Of a DNA stretch of 20,928 nt, positions 1 through 7,981 are shown piece by piece. Location of the stretch: assembly GCA_002389265.1 (NCBI GenBank), contig DGOD01000139.1:1-20928 (forward strand), read 5' to 3'. How positions within the stretch are numbered: position 1 is the stretch's first letter; every line of letters begins with the position of its first letter. The position numbers and the translations under genes are program-made. The notes beneath the pieces were generated by a model that searched no databases, was not told the origin of the DNA, and saw only the letters and a list, made by a program, of their open reading frames with translations. The stretch comes from Gammaproteobacteria bacterium UBA4475 (GTDB lineage Bacteria; Pseudomonadota; Gammaproteobacteria; Pseudomonadales; Azotimanducaceae).

Positions 1-57
1 AAGTTTGCCGCGCATATCAGCGATAGTATTAATATGCTCTTAAAAGACATGCCCTAG
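1..57 (+). CDS. possible C-terminal end of an unidentified gene (partial)
   Basis: Reading the plus strand from base 1 gives 18 sense codons and a TAG stop at 55-57. The peptide, ending SINMLLKDMP, has the pattern of an amphipathic C-terminal helix. The gene would begin outside the window and converge on the DUF5916 gene with a 25-base gap. Eighteen codons are too few to name a family, and an open frame of this length can occur by chance. Confidence 0.3.
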   Translation, partial: KFAAHISDSINMLLKDMP

Positions 58-82
58 CACATCATTAGGGACATTCTATTTC

Positions 83-2503
83 CTAGGATCCGAATCGATA
101 ACGAATTTTGACAACAAAAACGTCATTGACAGGATCTCTCCAGCCGGCTTCAAACAAATCTGAAAAGCTATTGTCCTGGAGCGCCAAACCTTTATCGGCC
201 ACTCGAGTATAAACGACAAACAAATCTGACAAAGGCGCGATTTCCCAACGATAACGCACCTGAAAACTCATTTGCGACAGCCCAAAACTGTCTGAGGGTC
301 CGGCGGGCTTGTCGGTCTTGATTAAATCGCCAGGACTATCAGGCACCATAAAGAATTCGTCTTCATGAGCTCGAATCGACACCCACTGCAACGCAGCACG
401 AATCTGCTGACGGGCACTGAAGAAGTATTCAAGCGTCACCTTCGGAGTCCACTGTTCAGCGTTGAACGTTGTCATATTCCTGCTTTCCTGATGCAACAAC
501 CAGCCATTTCTGTCTGCCCAGCTGTAATTGAGATCAGCAGAGAAACGATCATTGGGCCGCCAGGTAACACCACCACCAATTTTAAGCTGGTTACCACCTA
601 GGGCCTCCTCGCGAAATCCAACCCCGCCGCCAAAAGACAGATCATTGGTTGATGGCGAAGAATAGCGCATCACCACTTCCCGACGCTTTGCAGTACGGTA
701 GGTACCATTGCCAAAACTATTCAGATCATCATAAGCCTCTGGCGTAAAACTGGTGACAAAGGTCATGCTGGACAGGTTATTGAAAGTCAGCCGATTAGTC
801 ATGTAGATGGCTCCGCCAGTAAAATATCCTGCCGAGTTTTTCTGGACAAAGCCGCGCAGATCAAACTGATTACTCCGTGCCCAGCTCATTCCCGAACTGG
901 TACGAACATGAGCGGAACGAATTCGAAAATTATCGTTGCGCTGCAAGTAACCCAGGTCATTGATATTGACCTTATCGTCGAAATACTCGATTCCAAACCG
1001 CTGCGACACGCCTTGGCGAAAGGTGTACTCAACATCAAAGAAGCCGCCATAGCCTCGGTCAATACCATCGATATCAGAAGTGAACATTTGGCCGTCGAGC
1101 TTGAGCTTGCCATCAGACGTCAGATAGTGACCGTCAACACCCTGAACCAAAGCATCACGACTGTCGTGCAGGGCCGCCGTGCTAAGCAAGCCCACCGATC
1201 GGTAGGCGCCACCCACAGAATCCTCGTACACTAGACGGGCAATGCCATAGTTCGAGCCCGTCTGCTTTAACAACACGGGTACGCCACCATCGGTGCCACG
1301 CAACACAGCGTCTTCCTCAAAGGCACCAAGAAAGCCGTAACGAAAACTGCCGACCTGACCGGTAAGTTTAACCGCACCATACAGATCAACCGGGCGGGTG
1401 AGCTCGCGATCAGGGATCGAGACATTAGACGCCACGGGCAAATCGACGGGCTGGCCGCCAATCCGGCGAGTATTCACCATGGTATAGGGGGCACCGCTGT
1501 TACCAACACCGTTGCTGCGTGTATCAGCACGTGGAGAAGCGACAAAGACCTCTCGGCCTTCCAGAAAGAACAAACGTTTCTCCGGAAAGAAGGCCTCAGT
1601 GGCATCCAGGTTAATCACCACATCGTCAGTTTCGACATTACCAAAATCAGGATTCACCGTACCCGAGATTTGCATATTCGTTGACGGCCGCCAGAAAAAA
1701 TCGGCACCGACTTTATATAGATTCTTATCGTCGATCAGGTCTCGGCCGACTGCGGCGAAAGGGTAGATACTGTACTGTTTCTTCGGATTCACATCCTTAA
1801 ATTGCATCTCCTGCAAAACTGACATGAACTGTGCCTGCGTATCAGGTAAGCCGGGCCAGCCCCAGCGCTCCTCGATATAGGCCACCTTGCGCGACATATA
1901 TAAGCCGATACGTCGAATTTCTGCACTGGCCGGCATGGAAACGGTGCCCCATGGAATAAAGAGCTCTGCCGACCAGCCGTGATCGGTAGTCTGACTTGCA
2001 CCGCGCCAGGCACCATCCCAGTCGCTGGTAAACTGACGCTCGGGCAGAACCGTTCCATCCAGTATCGAGTCACCCAGGTTTACGCCGAACCAGTAACCGT
2101 AGCGCCCTTCCCCGGAAGTATCCAAGGTCACGCTAATACCGTCGCGATTGATCTGGCGCTGATCGCGACCTGACAGGCGCTTGATCAGACTCTCAACGGG
2201 TTGGTCCATGTCGACGCCAACGTAGAGTCCGTCTTCGGTGTAGAAAAATTTAACACGAGTCGCATGAGGAACACTGGCCAGCGTATCGGGCTCGATGACA
2301 ACAAATTCATCATAGGCCGGCAAGCCAGCCCATACCGCGTCATTAAGATGGCCGTCAATTTTGATCGCCGGCTTACCAACGACACGCTCGACAGTGATGC
2401 TGTCGCCCTGTTTAAGATCGACGATCACATCAGCCGTCACGAATTGGCAAAAATGCGCCAGCAACAAGCCGCCGATCACACGCAACCTATTATTTTTCGG
2501 CAT
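83..2503 (-). CDS. DUF5916 outer-membrane beta-barrel protein with CBM9-like N-terminal domain
   Basis: An 806-residue exported protein. The N-terminus has a basic start, a hydrophobic stretch (about residues 8-24) and a likely cleavage site after TADV-type residues. Residues about 45-225 resemble the family 9 carbohydrate-binding fold (KIDGHLNDAVW, then FFYTEDGLYVGVDM). The remaining 550 or so residues show alternating polar and aromatic strands typical of an outer-membrane beta-barrel, ending in strands KIRYRFGS with a penultimate-region Phe. This two-part layout and the length fit DUF5916 proteins. Their substrate is unknown; uptake or binding of a glycan or other polymer at the cell surface is an inference. 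The start is supported by AAGGA eight bases upstream of ATG. It lies downstream of the rubrerythrin operon but separated by a terminator-like element and its own promoter candidate, so it is probably a separate unit. Confidence 0.82.
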   Translation of the reverse strand: MPKNNRLRVIGGLLLAHFCQFVTADVIVDLKQGDSITVERVVGKPAIKIDGHLNDAVWAGLPAYDEFVVIEPDTLASVPHATRVKFFYTEDGLYVGVDMDQPVESLIKRLSGRDQRQINRDGISVTLDTSGEGRYGYWFGVNLGDSILDGTVLPERQFTSDWDGAWRGASQTTDHGWSAELFIPWGTVSMPASAEIRRIGLYMSRKVAYIEERWGWPGLPDTQAQFMSVLQEMQFKDVNPKKQYSIYPFAAVGRDLIDDKNLYKVGADFFWRPSTNMQISGTVNPDFGNVETDDVVINLDATEAFFPEKRLFFLEGREVFVASPRADTRSNGVGNSGAPYTMVNTRRIGGQPVDLPVASNVSIPDRELTRPVDLYGAVKLTGQVGSFRYGFLGAFEEDAVLRGTDGGVPVLLKQTGSNYGIARLVYEDSVGGAYRSVGLLSTAALHDSRDALVQGVDGHYLTSDGKLKLDGQMFTSDIDGIDRGYGGFFDVEYTFRQGVSQRFGIEYFDDKVNINDLGYLQRNDNFRIRSAHVRTSSGMSWARSNQFDLRGFVQKNSAGYFTGGAIYMTNRLTFNNLSSMTFVTSFTPEAYDDLNSFGNGTYRTAKRREVVMRYSSPSTNDLSFGGGVGFREEALGGNQLKIGGGVTWRPNDRFSADLNYSWADRNGWLLHQESRNMTTFNAEQWTPKVTLEYFFSARQQIRAALQWVSIRAHEDEFFMVPDSPGDLIKTDKPAGPSDSFGLSQMSFQVRYRWEIAPLSDLFVVYTRVADKGLALQDNSFSDLFEAGWRDPVNDVFVVKIRYRFGS

Positions 2504-2524
2504 CGGTGTTTTCCTTGTGTCGCT

Positions 2525-2554
2525 TAAATAGCCTCAACATGGGGAGTGATTCAA
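2525..2554 (-). promoter_or_regulatory. candidate sigma-70 promoter for the DUF5916 gene
   Basis: Reading the minus strand, TTGAAT (2554-2549) and TATTTA (2530-2525) are 18 bases apart, about 20 bases before the AAGGA ribosome site of the DUF5916 gene. The -10 match is only moderate, so this is a weak call based on position and pattern. Confidence 0.28.
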
Positions 2555-2586
2555 GGGCATGCAGAAAAATATATTTGCGTAATACC

Positions 2587-2609
2587 AAAAAAACAGCCCA
2601 AAGCGGCCG
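2587..2609 (-). terminator. candidate intrinsic terminator after the DUF3501 gene
   Basis: On the minus strand CGGCC (2609-2605) can pair with GGCTG (2598-2594) around a 6-base loop, with one G-U pair. Seven T residues (2593-2587) follow directly. It sits 13 bases after the DUF3501 stop codon. The stem is short, so efficiency is uncertain. Confidence 0.42.
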
Positions 2610-2621
2610 CATCATGACATG

Positions 2622-3200
2622 TCAGCCCAGGTCATTGAGCAGTGATTGACGAACATTTTCAGGTAACAGCACTGACTCGCAAGGAAAGGCCAGGTGGTCA
2701 ACGCCGACGGTGACAGCAGCGCCTGCCTTGACCGCCTCGATCTGCTCAGCGCTCAACTGATAGCGCATGAAATGCACCGCTGAAGTTTTATCTGCAGTTG
2801 TCCGATCCATATCCTCATCAGTGATGGGGTAGATCCGTTTAGTCTCACCAACCTGCATCCATATCTGATCTTCGACACCGATCAATTCAGCCAGTCGACG
2901 CTTACGCTCATCAACATCGTTGTACTGGATCAACAAGGTGCATTTCCAGTTATCGCCATTGGGAATCAACGGATTATAGGCTTCCAATTCATCATTAATG
3001 CCCGACGCCTCAAAGACCTTCTCGATGCGCAGCATTTCCTGAATCTGATACTTCAATGTCAGTTGATCTTCAAACAACAGCAGCAGGTGATCACCAACCA
3101 GTATCTGTCGATTTTTTTTATGGGCCAACACATCGGCTCGAAAGCTGGGTCGGCGTTCAGCGTACTCTTCTAACGACCAGAGATCTGCTCGCGTTAACAT
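2622..3200 (-). CDS. DUF3501 family protein
   Basis: A 192-residue soluble protein without signal peptide or membrane segment. It starts MLTRADLWSLEEY and contains the family-typical stretches LLLLFEDQLTLKYQIQEMLR (about 47-66) and FPCESVLLPENVRQSLL near the end. These fit DUF3501, a family of unknown function that recurs next to rubrerythrin and GlpC-like iron-sulfur genes. A TTG at 3230 would lengthen it by ten residues. The ATG at 3200 is preferred because AAGGAG lies seven bases upstream and the protein then begins with the conserved LTRADL. It is the last gene of the rubrerythrin operon, 68 bases after the iron-sulfur gene. A role in assembling or serving that electron-transfer pair is inferred only from context. 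Confidence 0.85.
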   Translation of the reverse strand: MLTRADLWSLEEYAERRPSFRADVLAHKKNRQILVGDHLLLLFEDQLTLKYQIQEMLRIEKVFEASGINDELEAYNPLIPNGDNWKCTLLIQYNDVDERKRRLAELIGVEDQIWMQVGETKRIYPITDEDMDRTTADKTSAVHFMRYQLSAEQIEAVKAGAAVTVGVDHLAFPCESVLLPENVRQSLLNDLG

Positions 3201-3268
3201 AGGAAGCTCCTTGCGATCGCCAGAACACAATTGTTCGGCGATGTATGGGTGACTAAATAAAATCTGAA

Positions 3269-4594
3269 TTACAGGCCGTAGGCTAATCGCAACAAAGACA
3301 TGGGATGCTCAGAACGATCGACGCTGGTAGCCAAGTTCGTAATCTGGGTCGCCGCCATAGGACAATCACTAGTAAAATGTTGCGGCGCCCTCTGATCTAC
3401 TTGCCGAACCACAGGTCGCGCTATCTTTACTGACTTCGCCCGAGTTTCTTTTTTCACGGCATAGGTGCCGTCGTGACCAGAACAACGCTCAATAGCATTA
3501 ACCGAGGTATCTGGCACCAAGTTAAGAATATCGCGAGTTTTCAGGCCAATATTCTGTACTCGTAAGTGGCACGCCACCTGATAACTGATGTCACCCAAGG
3601 TCTGTTTAAAATCCGTATTGAACTCACCTTCACGATGGCGAAGGTGAAGATATTCAAAGGGATCAAAAAACGCATTTTTGACCTTTTGGACATCCGCATC
3701 GTCTGGATACATCAAAGGCAGCTCTTGCTTGTACATCAACACGCACGACGGAATTGGCGCAATCAAGTCATAGCCTTCGTCTACCAGCTTTGCCAGAATT
3801 GGAATATTTTTCTGTTTAAGCTTATCGACACTATCCAGATCACCCAGCTCTAACTTTGGCATACCACAGCAAGACTCCTTCGGTACAAGGTCTATCTGTA
3901 TATTGTTATGCTCAAACACTGTAACGAAATCTTGACCCAGGTCGGGTGAGTTGTAGTTCCCATAACAGGTTGCATACAACGCGACTTTGCCCGTGGTACG
4001 TCCTACAGGCTTTATCGTCTGAGGAGAATTTTTAAAGCGCTTACGCAGCGTTTTGGAATGATAGTCCGGCACTGGCGCTTCGTGGTGCACTCCCAGGGTC
4101 GCTTCCAACGCGTTACGGAACAATCCATTTTGATTCAGCGCGTTCACTGTCACATCCACCAGCGGAATGCTTACCAGCTTGCCCACCATATCGGTATTCG
4201 TCAGGGTTCGGTCACGAAAACTCGCGCCTTCCTCCTTGAATCGCTGGGCCTTGGCTCGCAACATCAAATGGGGAAAATCAATATTCCACTCATGGGGCGG
4301 CACATAAGGGCACTTCGTCATATAACACAGGTCGCAGAGATAGCATTGATCTACCACCTTAAAATAATCCTGCTTGGGGATACCGTCGACCTCGAGGGTC
4401 GGCGATTCATCCACCAAATCAAACAGGGTCGGAAAGGAGTCGCACAAACTCACACAGCGACGACAGCCATGACATACGTCATAAACGCGCTCTAATTCTG
4501 TGAACAAATTGTCTTTGTCCCAGAATTCCTCTTCCTGCCACCCGAGGGGGTGCCTGGTTGGCGCTTCTAAACTGCCTTCACGTCGCTCGCTCAT
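3269..4594 (-). CDS. GlpC/HdrB-like iron-sulfur oxidoreductase (two 4Fe-4S ferredoxin sites, two CCG-type domains)
   Basis: A 441-residue cytoplasmic electron-transfer protein. Residues 41-51 (C41, C44, C47, C51) and 84-95 (C84, C87, C90, C95, followed by PYVPPHEW) form two ferredoxin-type four-cysteine sites; the second has a four-residue last gap. The C-terminal half has two cysteine-rich repeats of the heterodisulfide reductase B / GlpC type. The first has ATCYGNYN and later KESCCGMPK. The second has VACHLRVQN and later ERCSGHDG, with CSG in place of CCG. Its partner is probably the rubrerythrin encoded 46 bases upstream, which has no rubredoxin domain of its own. An ATG at 4600 is also possible. 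The ATG at 4594 is chosen because AAGGA is five bases upstream of it and too close to the other. It resembles the GlpC subunit, but no GlpA or GlpB is present, so the name glpC is not used. Confidence 0.87.
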   Translation of the reverse strand: MSERREGSLEAPTRHPLGWQEEEFWDKDNLFTELERVYDVCHGCRRCVSLCDSFPTLFDLVDESPTLEVDGIPKQDYFKVVDQCYLCDLCYMTKCPYVPPHEWNIDFPHLMLRAKAQRFKEEGASFRDRTLTNTDMVGKLVSIPLVDVTVNALNQNGLFRNALEATLGVHHEAPVPDYHSKTLRKRFKNSPQTIKPVGRTTGKVALYATCYGNYNSPDLGQDFVTVFEHNNIQIDLVPKESCCGMPKLELGDLDSVDKLKQKNIPILAKLVDEGYDLIAPIPSCVLMYKQELPLMYPDDADVQKVKNAFFDPFEYLHLRHREGEFNTDFKQTLGDISYQVACHLRVQNIGLKTRDILNLVPDTSVNAIERCSGHDGTYAVKKETRAKSVKIARPVVRQVDQRAPQHFTSDCPMAATQITNLATSVDRSEHPMSLLRLAYGL

Positions 4595-4640
4595 GCGCAT
4601 CCTTCCCTGACTAAATGGTTGAACCTGGTTTTCTTAGCCC

Positions 4641-5060
4641 TTAAGCGTCTAGATTATCTAGCGCCTTCTGAAAACGGTTAGCATGGCTACGCTCAGCCTT
4701 CGCTAAAGTTTCGAACCAGTCAGCAATCTCGTCAAAACCTTCTTCCCGAGCAGCCGATGCCATACCTGGATACATGTCAGTGTACTCGTGAGTTTCACCG
4801 GCAACCGATGCTTTCAGGTTATCGCTGGTTGGACCAATCGGTAGGCCAGTCGCAGGATCGCCAGTCTCTTCAAGATATTCCAGGTGACCGTGGGCATGAC
4901 CGGTCTCGCCTTCGGCAGTCGAGCGAAACACAGTTGCAACATCGTTGTATCCTTCGACGTCGGCTTTTGCAGCAAAATACAGATAACGTCGGTTAGCCTG
5001 TGACTCACCAGCAAACGCGTCTTTCAAATTCTGTTCAGTTTTAGAACCTTTCAATGGCAT
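4641..5060 (-). CDS. rubrerythrin (ferritin-like di-iron domain only)
   Basis: A 139-residue four-helix di-iron protein, expected to reduce hydrogen peroxide in the cytoplasm. The ligand set of rubrerythrins is visible: E19, E52 and H55 ([10 protein letters not shown]), E89 and E92 (AGETHEY), E123 and H126 ([10 protein letters not shown]). The protein ends soon after the last helix, so the usual C-terminal rubredoxin (two CxxC) domain is absent, making it a short, sulerythrin-like form. Electrons must come from another protein; the iron-sulfur protein encoded next is the natural candidate. GGAGA seven bases upstream supports the ATG. It is the first gene of a three-gene operon and diverges from an exported hydrolase across 215 bases with repeated motifs. 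Confidence 0.93.
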   Translation of the reverse strand: MPLKGSKTEQNLKDAFAGESQANRRYLYFAAKADVEGYNDVATVFRSTAEGETGHAHGHLEYLEETGDPATGLPIGPTSDNLKASVAGETHEYTDMYPGMASAAREEGFDEIADWFETLAKAERSHANRFQKALDNLDA

Positions 5061-5129
5061 AGATCTTCTCCAATAAATTGATCACGTAGGATGTGGAGGG
5101 TAAAAGATAGAGCGCCACAGCGCCTGAGT

Positions 5130-5150
5130 CCAATGAATGTTTTCATTTGG
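5130..5150. repeat. imperfect hairpin in the divergent regulatory region
   Basis: CCAATGAA (5130-5137) pairs with TTCATTTGG (5142-5150) around a TGTT loop, eight pairs with one bulged T. It lies about 70 bases upstream of the rubrerythrin start and immediately beside the first GATTGAT word. No T-tract follows, so an operator or mRNA leader hairpin is more likely than a terminator. Confidence 0.35.
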
Positions 5151-5203
5151 ATTGATTCGTAAAAACGATTGATAACCGCCAAAAGCGCATGAGAATCAAT
5201 CGT
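5150..5203. promoter_or_regulatory. candidate operator array: GATTGAT direct and inverted repeats
   Basis: GATTGAT occurs at 5150-5156 and 5167-5173 in direct orientation, with starts 17 bases apart, and inverted as ATCAATC at 5195-5201. The last two extend to a perfect 9-base inverted repeat, ACGATTGAT (5165-5173) with ATCAATCGT (5195-5203). TGAGAAT (5190-5196) resembles a Fur half-site, but the other half matches poorly. The block lies between two divergent genes and is a plausible regulator-binding region; which regulator cannot be told. Confidence 0.35.
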
Positions 5204-5275
5204 ATTTGGCCCCGTCTTCCTTCACCCTTCTGCTGTGTTACTCTCTAGCATCGCTCGACCCAGGGACTCAAGATC

Positions 5276-6244
5276 ATGGTTTGCACAAAACACTTCAGGC
5301 AGCACCCATTTGCTAACAGCCGTCTGCACCTCGCAACCCTAATCTTAACCCTGCTGGCAGGTGCGCTCAACTCGGCTTGGGCAAACAGCGCAGCCGCCGT
5401 TGACCGTCATCAACATACCGTCATGACCGATGGCCATCCACTAACGGTCTGGGAAAAAACACCAGCTCAGGCAACCGCTGTTATCCTGCTGCTACACGGG
5501 CGTACCTGGAGCTCAGTGCCAGACTTTGATCTGCAAGTTCCAGGCGAGTCACTGTCTTTTATGGATGGCCTTAACGCCCTGGGCTATGCCGTCTATGCGC
5601 TGGACGCCCGCGGTTATGGTCCGACCCCACGCGACTCAAGCGGTTGGCTGACGCCTGATCAGGCCACCCGTGATGCATCCCGCGTGCTTGATTGGATCAA
5701 GACTCGAACCGAGCTCGACATTCACTTATATGGCTGGTCTTACGGTTCTATGGTCAGCCAGCTCGTCGTTCAGCGTGCGCCCAACGCCGTGAAATCAGTT
5801 ATGCTGTTTGGCTACCCCTTCGATCCGGCCAGGCATAGCATTGACCCCGACTTCAAGTACCCGACTCAGGCGCCCGCCGTGGCCAATACAGCGGTGAACG
5901 CAGCCAGTGACTTCATCGTTCCCGGTGCGATCAGTCAGGCCGCCATCGATGCCTACGTCGCGGCCGCCTTGCTGGCTGACCCCTACCGAGTGGATTTCAA
6001 AAATTTACACGAGTGGGCAGAGCTAGACCCAAACCTGATCACAACACCGACGCTACTCCTGCAAGGCGAATTTGACCCCCTTGCCGGACCGGCTAACCTG
6101 CCCGGCTTTTTCGACCACATCAAGACGGCCGATAAATGGTGGGTGGTACTGGCCGGCGGCGATCACGCCGCCTTGCTAGAAAAACCCCGGGGCAAGATGC
6201 TTCAGGCGATCGACAGCTTTATTCAATCACTAACCACGAAATAA
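5276..6244 (+). CDS. secreted alpha/beta hydrolase
   Basis: A 322-residue protein with a signal peptide: a basic start, hydrophobic core at about 19-34 and a likely cut after SAWA at residue 36. The mature part has the alpha/beta-hydrolase landmarks in order: LLLHGRTWS (oxyanion HG at 74-75), nucleophile S155 in GWSYGS, D267 in GEFDPL, and H297 in GGDHAALLE. It should therefore hydrolyse an ester or amide outside the cytoplasmic membrane; the substrate is not apparent. GGGA nine bases upstream supports the ATG. The beta-propeller lipoprotein follows after 51 bases with no terminator seen, so the two are probably cotranscribed. Confidence 0.85.
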   Translation: MVCTKHFRQHPFANSRLHLATLILTLLAGALNSAWANSAAAVDRHQHTVMTDGHPLTVWEKTPAQATAVILLLHGRTWSSVPDFDLQVPGESLSFMDGLNALGYAVYALDARGYGPTPRDSSGWLTPDQATRDASRVLDWIKTRTELDIHLYGWSYGSMVSQLVVQRAPNAVKSVMLFGYPFDPARHSIDPDFKYPTQAPAVANTAVNAASDFIVPGAISQAAIDAYVAAALLADPYRVDFKNLHEWAELDPNLITTPTLLLQGEFDPLAGPANLPGFFDHIKTADKWWVVLAGGDHAALLEKPRGKMLQAIDSFIQSLTTK

Positions 6245-6295
6245 TAGTTAAGCTTGATTTTGGTACCCACCACTTAGACAGCAGCGGAGATTGCG

Positions 6296-7927
6296 ATGAG
6301 AATAAAACACTTGGGCCCCCTGGCGGTTGTACTGGCAACGATGGGTTGTGGCGCTACTCAGGATCCGCCAGCACCCTCAGCACCCTCAGCACCCTCAACA
6401 CTCACAGTGCTCGCCACCGGCGCTAATATCGCTGGCGCTAATGGCATTATTTTCTCTCCAGACAATCAACTTTATGCCGCATCTGTGATCGGCTCAAACA
6501 TCACCATTATGGATCCTGACAGCGGTGCAATTTTGCGCCAGCTGGGCGCCAGCGATGGCGTCTCGGGCCCTGACGATATCGACTTTGCACCAGACGGCAG
6601 CTTTTACTGGACCTCCATTCTCACCGGCGAGGTTGCTGGCCTGACCCCAAACGGCGAGCTTATCCAGGCAGCCAATCTCGGCGCAGGTGTCAATCCGATC
6701 ACGTTCTCAGACGATGGTCGCCTGTTTGTCGCCCAATGTTTTTTTGGGACTGGCTTGTTCGAAGTGGACCCGAAAGGCGTCATAGCACCGCGCAGCATCA
6801 GTGACGATTTGGGTCCTAATTGCGGCTTAAATGGCATGGACTGGGGCCCCGACGGTCGGCTCTATGGGCCCCGATGGTTCACCGGCGAAATTGTCAGTTT
6901 CGATGTCGACACCCGCGAGATGCGGCTTGAAGCCGCTGGCTATAAAACACCGGCTGCCGTCAAGTTTAGCAGCCAAGGAGAACTCTTTGTTCTGGATACC
7001 GGCACTGGTGAGGTTTACAAGCAAACAGCCCAAGTGCGCACATTGATCGCCACCTTGACACCAGGCCTCGACAATTTCGCCTTTGATCAGAACGATCGAC
7101 TTTATGTCTCCAGTTTTGTCGACGGCTTTATCAAGCGTGTCGAGCCTGACGGTTCCCTGACAACGATCCAGCCTGGCGGCATGTCCCACCCTGGCGGTGT
7201 CGCCCTGCTCGACGGGCAGATTGTCGTCGCTGACTTACACGCCATCCGCTTCTTTGATCCCGCCACTGGCGTCGAGACCCGGGTCAATCGCAATGTCCTC
7301 GGCGTCGGCAAAGTTGGCGGCGCTTTGAATCTCGCCGCCGATGGCAGCAACCTCATTCTGGTTTCCTGGGTAGATAACGATGTGCGCGTCTGGGACCCTG
7401 CTTCCGGCGAGATTCTCGAGCGCTACAGCAATCTCAAGGCACCCGTGGCCGCCATTCGTTACGCAGGCCAATTGCTAGCGACAGAGCACGGTACTAGCAG
7501 AGTCATCGCTTTAGGCACAGATGGCGTCACGAGTCTATTCGATCTGCCAGCACCGACGGGGCTGGCCATTCTTCAGGATGGGCTGTACGTCACAGATCGC
7601 GAGTCAGGCAGCATCTATCAACTCGGCGAAGCCGGCGAACTACTGACGGCGCCAAAGCTTGTGGTCAGTGGGCTGACAACACCGGAAGGCATTGCCGCCA
7701 GAGGCAATGATTTTGTGATCATCGAAGGTGCCACAGGGCAAATCAAACAGGTGAGTCTGGATGGCGCCCAGACGCTGCTGGGAACCATTCCAGCAGGCAA
7801 TCCTGCACCCAGCAGCGCGCAGCCACCCTCTATGATTTTCAACGGTATCGCAGTGAACGCCAGTGGCACGATCTATGCCCCCAGCGAGACCAGCCGGAAG
7901 TTGTACCAACTCAAGGCCAGCGACTAA
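6296..7927 (+). CDS. NHL/SMP-30-type beta-propeller protein, probable lipoprotein
   Basis: A 543-residue exported protein. The N-terminus is a signal peptide ending ATMGC, a weak lipobox that would anchor Cys18 to a membrane. A proline-rich linker with three APS units follows. The rest is a run of four-stranded blade units with recurring FSPDNQLY, FAPDGSFY, WGPDGRLY and FDQNDRLY motifs, the pattern of NHL or SMP-30/gluconolactonase-like propellers. I count about nine or ten such units, possibly two propellers or a large one. Whether it is a lactonase or only a binding scaffold cannot be decided, as metal ligands are not clear. GGAG six bases upstream supports the ATG. It follows the secreted hydrolase on the same strand, and both proteins act outside the cytoplasm. 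Confidence 0.75.
   Translation: MRIKHLGPLAVVLATMGCGATQDPPAPSAPSAPSTLTVLATGANIAGANGIIFSPDNQLYAASVIGSNITIMDPDSGAILRQLGASDGVSGPDDIDFAPDGSFYWTSILTGEVAGLTPNGELIQAANLGAGVNPITFSDDGRLFVAQCFFGTGLFEVDPKGVIAPRSISDDLGPNCGLNGMDWGPDGRLYGPRWFTGEIVSFDVDTREMRLEAAGYKTPAAVKFSSQGELFVLDTGTGEVYKQTAQVRTLIATLTPGLDNFAFDQNDRLYVSSFVDGFIKRVEPDGSLTTIQPGGMSHPGGVALLDGQIVVADLHAIRFFDPATGVETRVNRNVLGVGKVGGALNLAADGSNLILVSWVDNDVRVWDPASGEILERYSNLKAPVAAIRYAGQLLATEHGTSRVIALGTDGVTSLFDLPAPTGLAILQDGLYVTDRESGSIYQLGEAGELLTAPKLVVSGLTTPEGIAARGNDFVIIEGATGQIKQVSLDGAQTLLGTIPAGNPAPSSAQPPSMIFNGIAVNASGTIYAPSETSRKLYQLKASD
6371..6397 (+). repeat. three exact tandem copies of a 9-base unit
   Basis: GCACCCTCA is repeated three times without change (6371-6379, 6380-6388, 6389-6397). 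It encodes the APS-repeat linker just after the lipid-anchor region of the propeller protein. The copy number could vary by slippage in frame, changing only the linker length. Confidence 0.8.
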
Positions 7928-7981
7928 CAGCAGAGTCTGGCTGAACCCTGGTCGCTAAACGAGCTGAGTCGCGAGATCGGC

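Noticed and set aside
52..70. Inverted repeat CCCTA...TAGGG between the two converging genes at the left edge
   Set aside because: The stem has only five pairs with a nine-base loop and no T-tract, so a terminator cannot be supported.
908..1234. Plus-strand open frame of 108 codons inside the DUF5916 gene
   Set aside because: It is antisense to a gene with a clear signal peptide, domain structure and ribosome site. Its own translation has no recognisable pattern.
3198..3230. Longer TTG start for the DUF3501 protein
   Set aside because: The ATG at 3200 has AAGGAG at seven bases, and the protein then begins with a conserved sequence.
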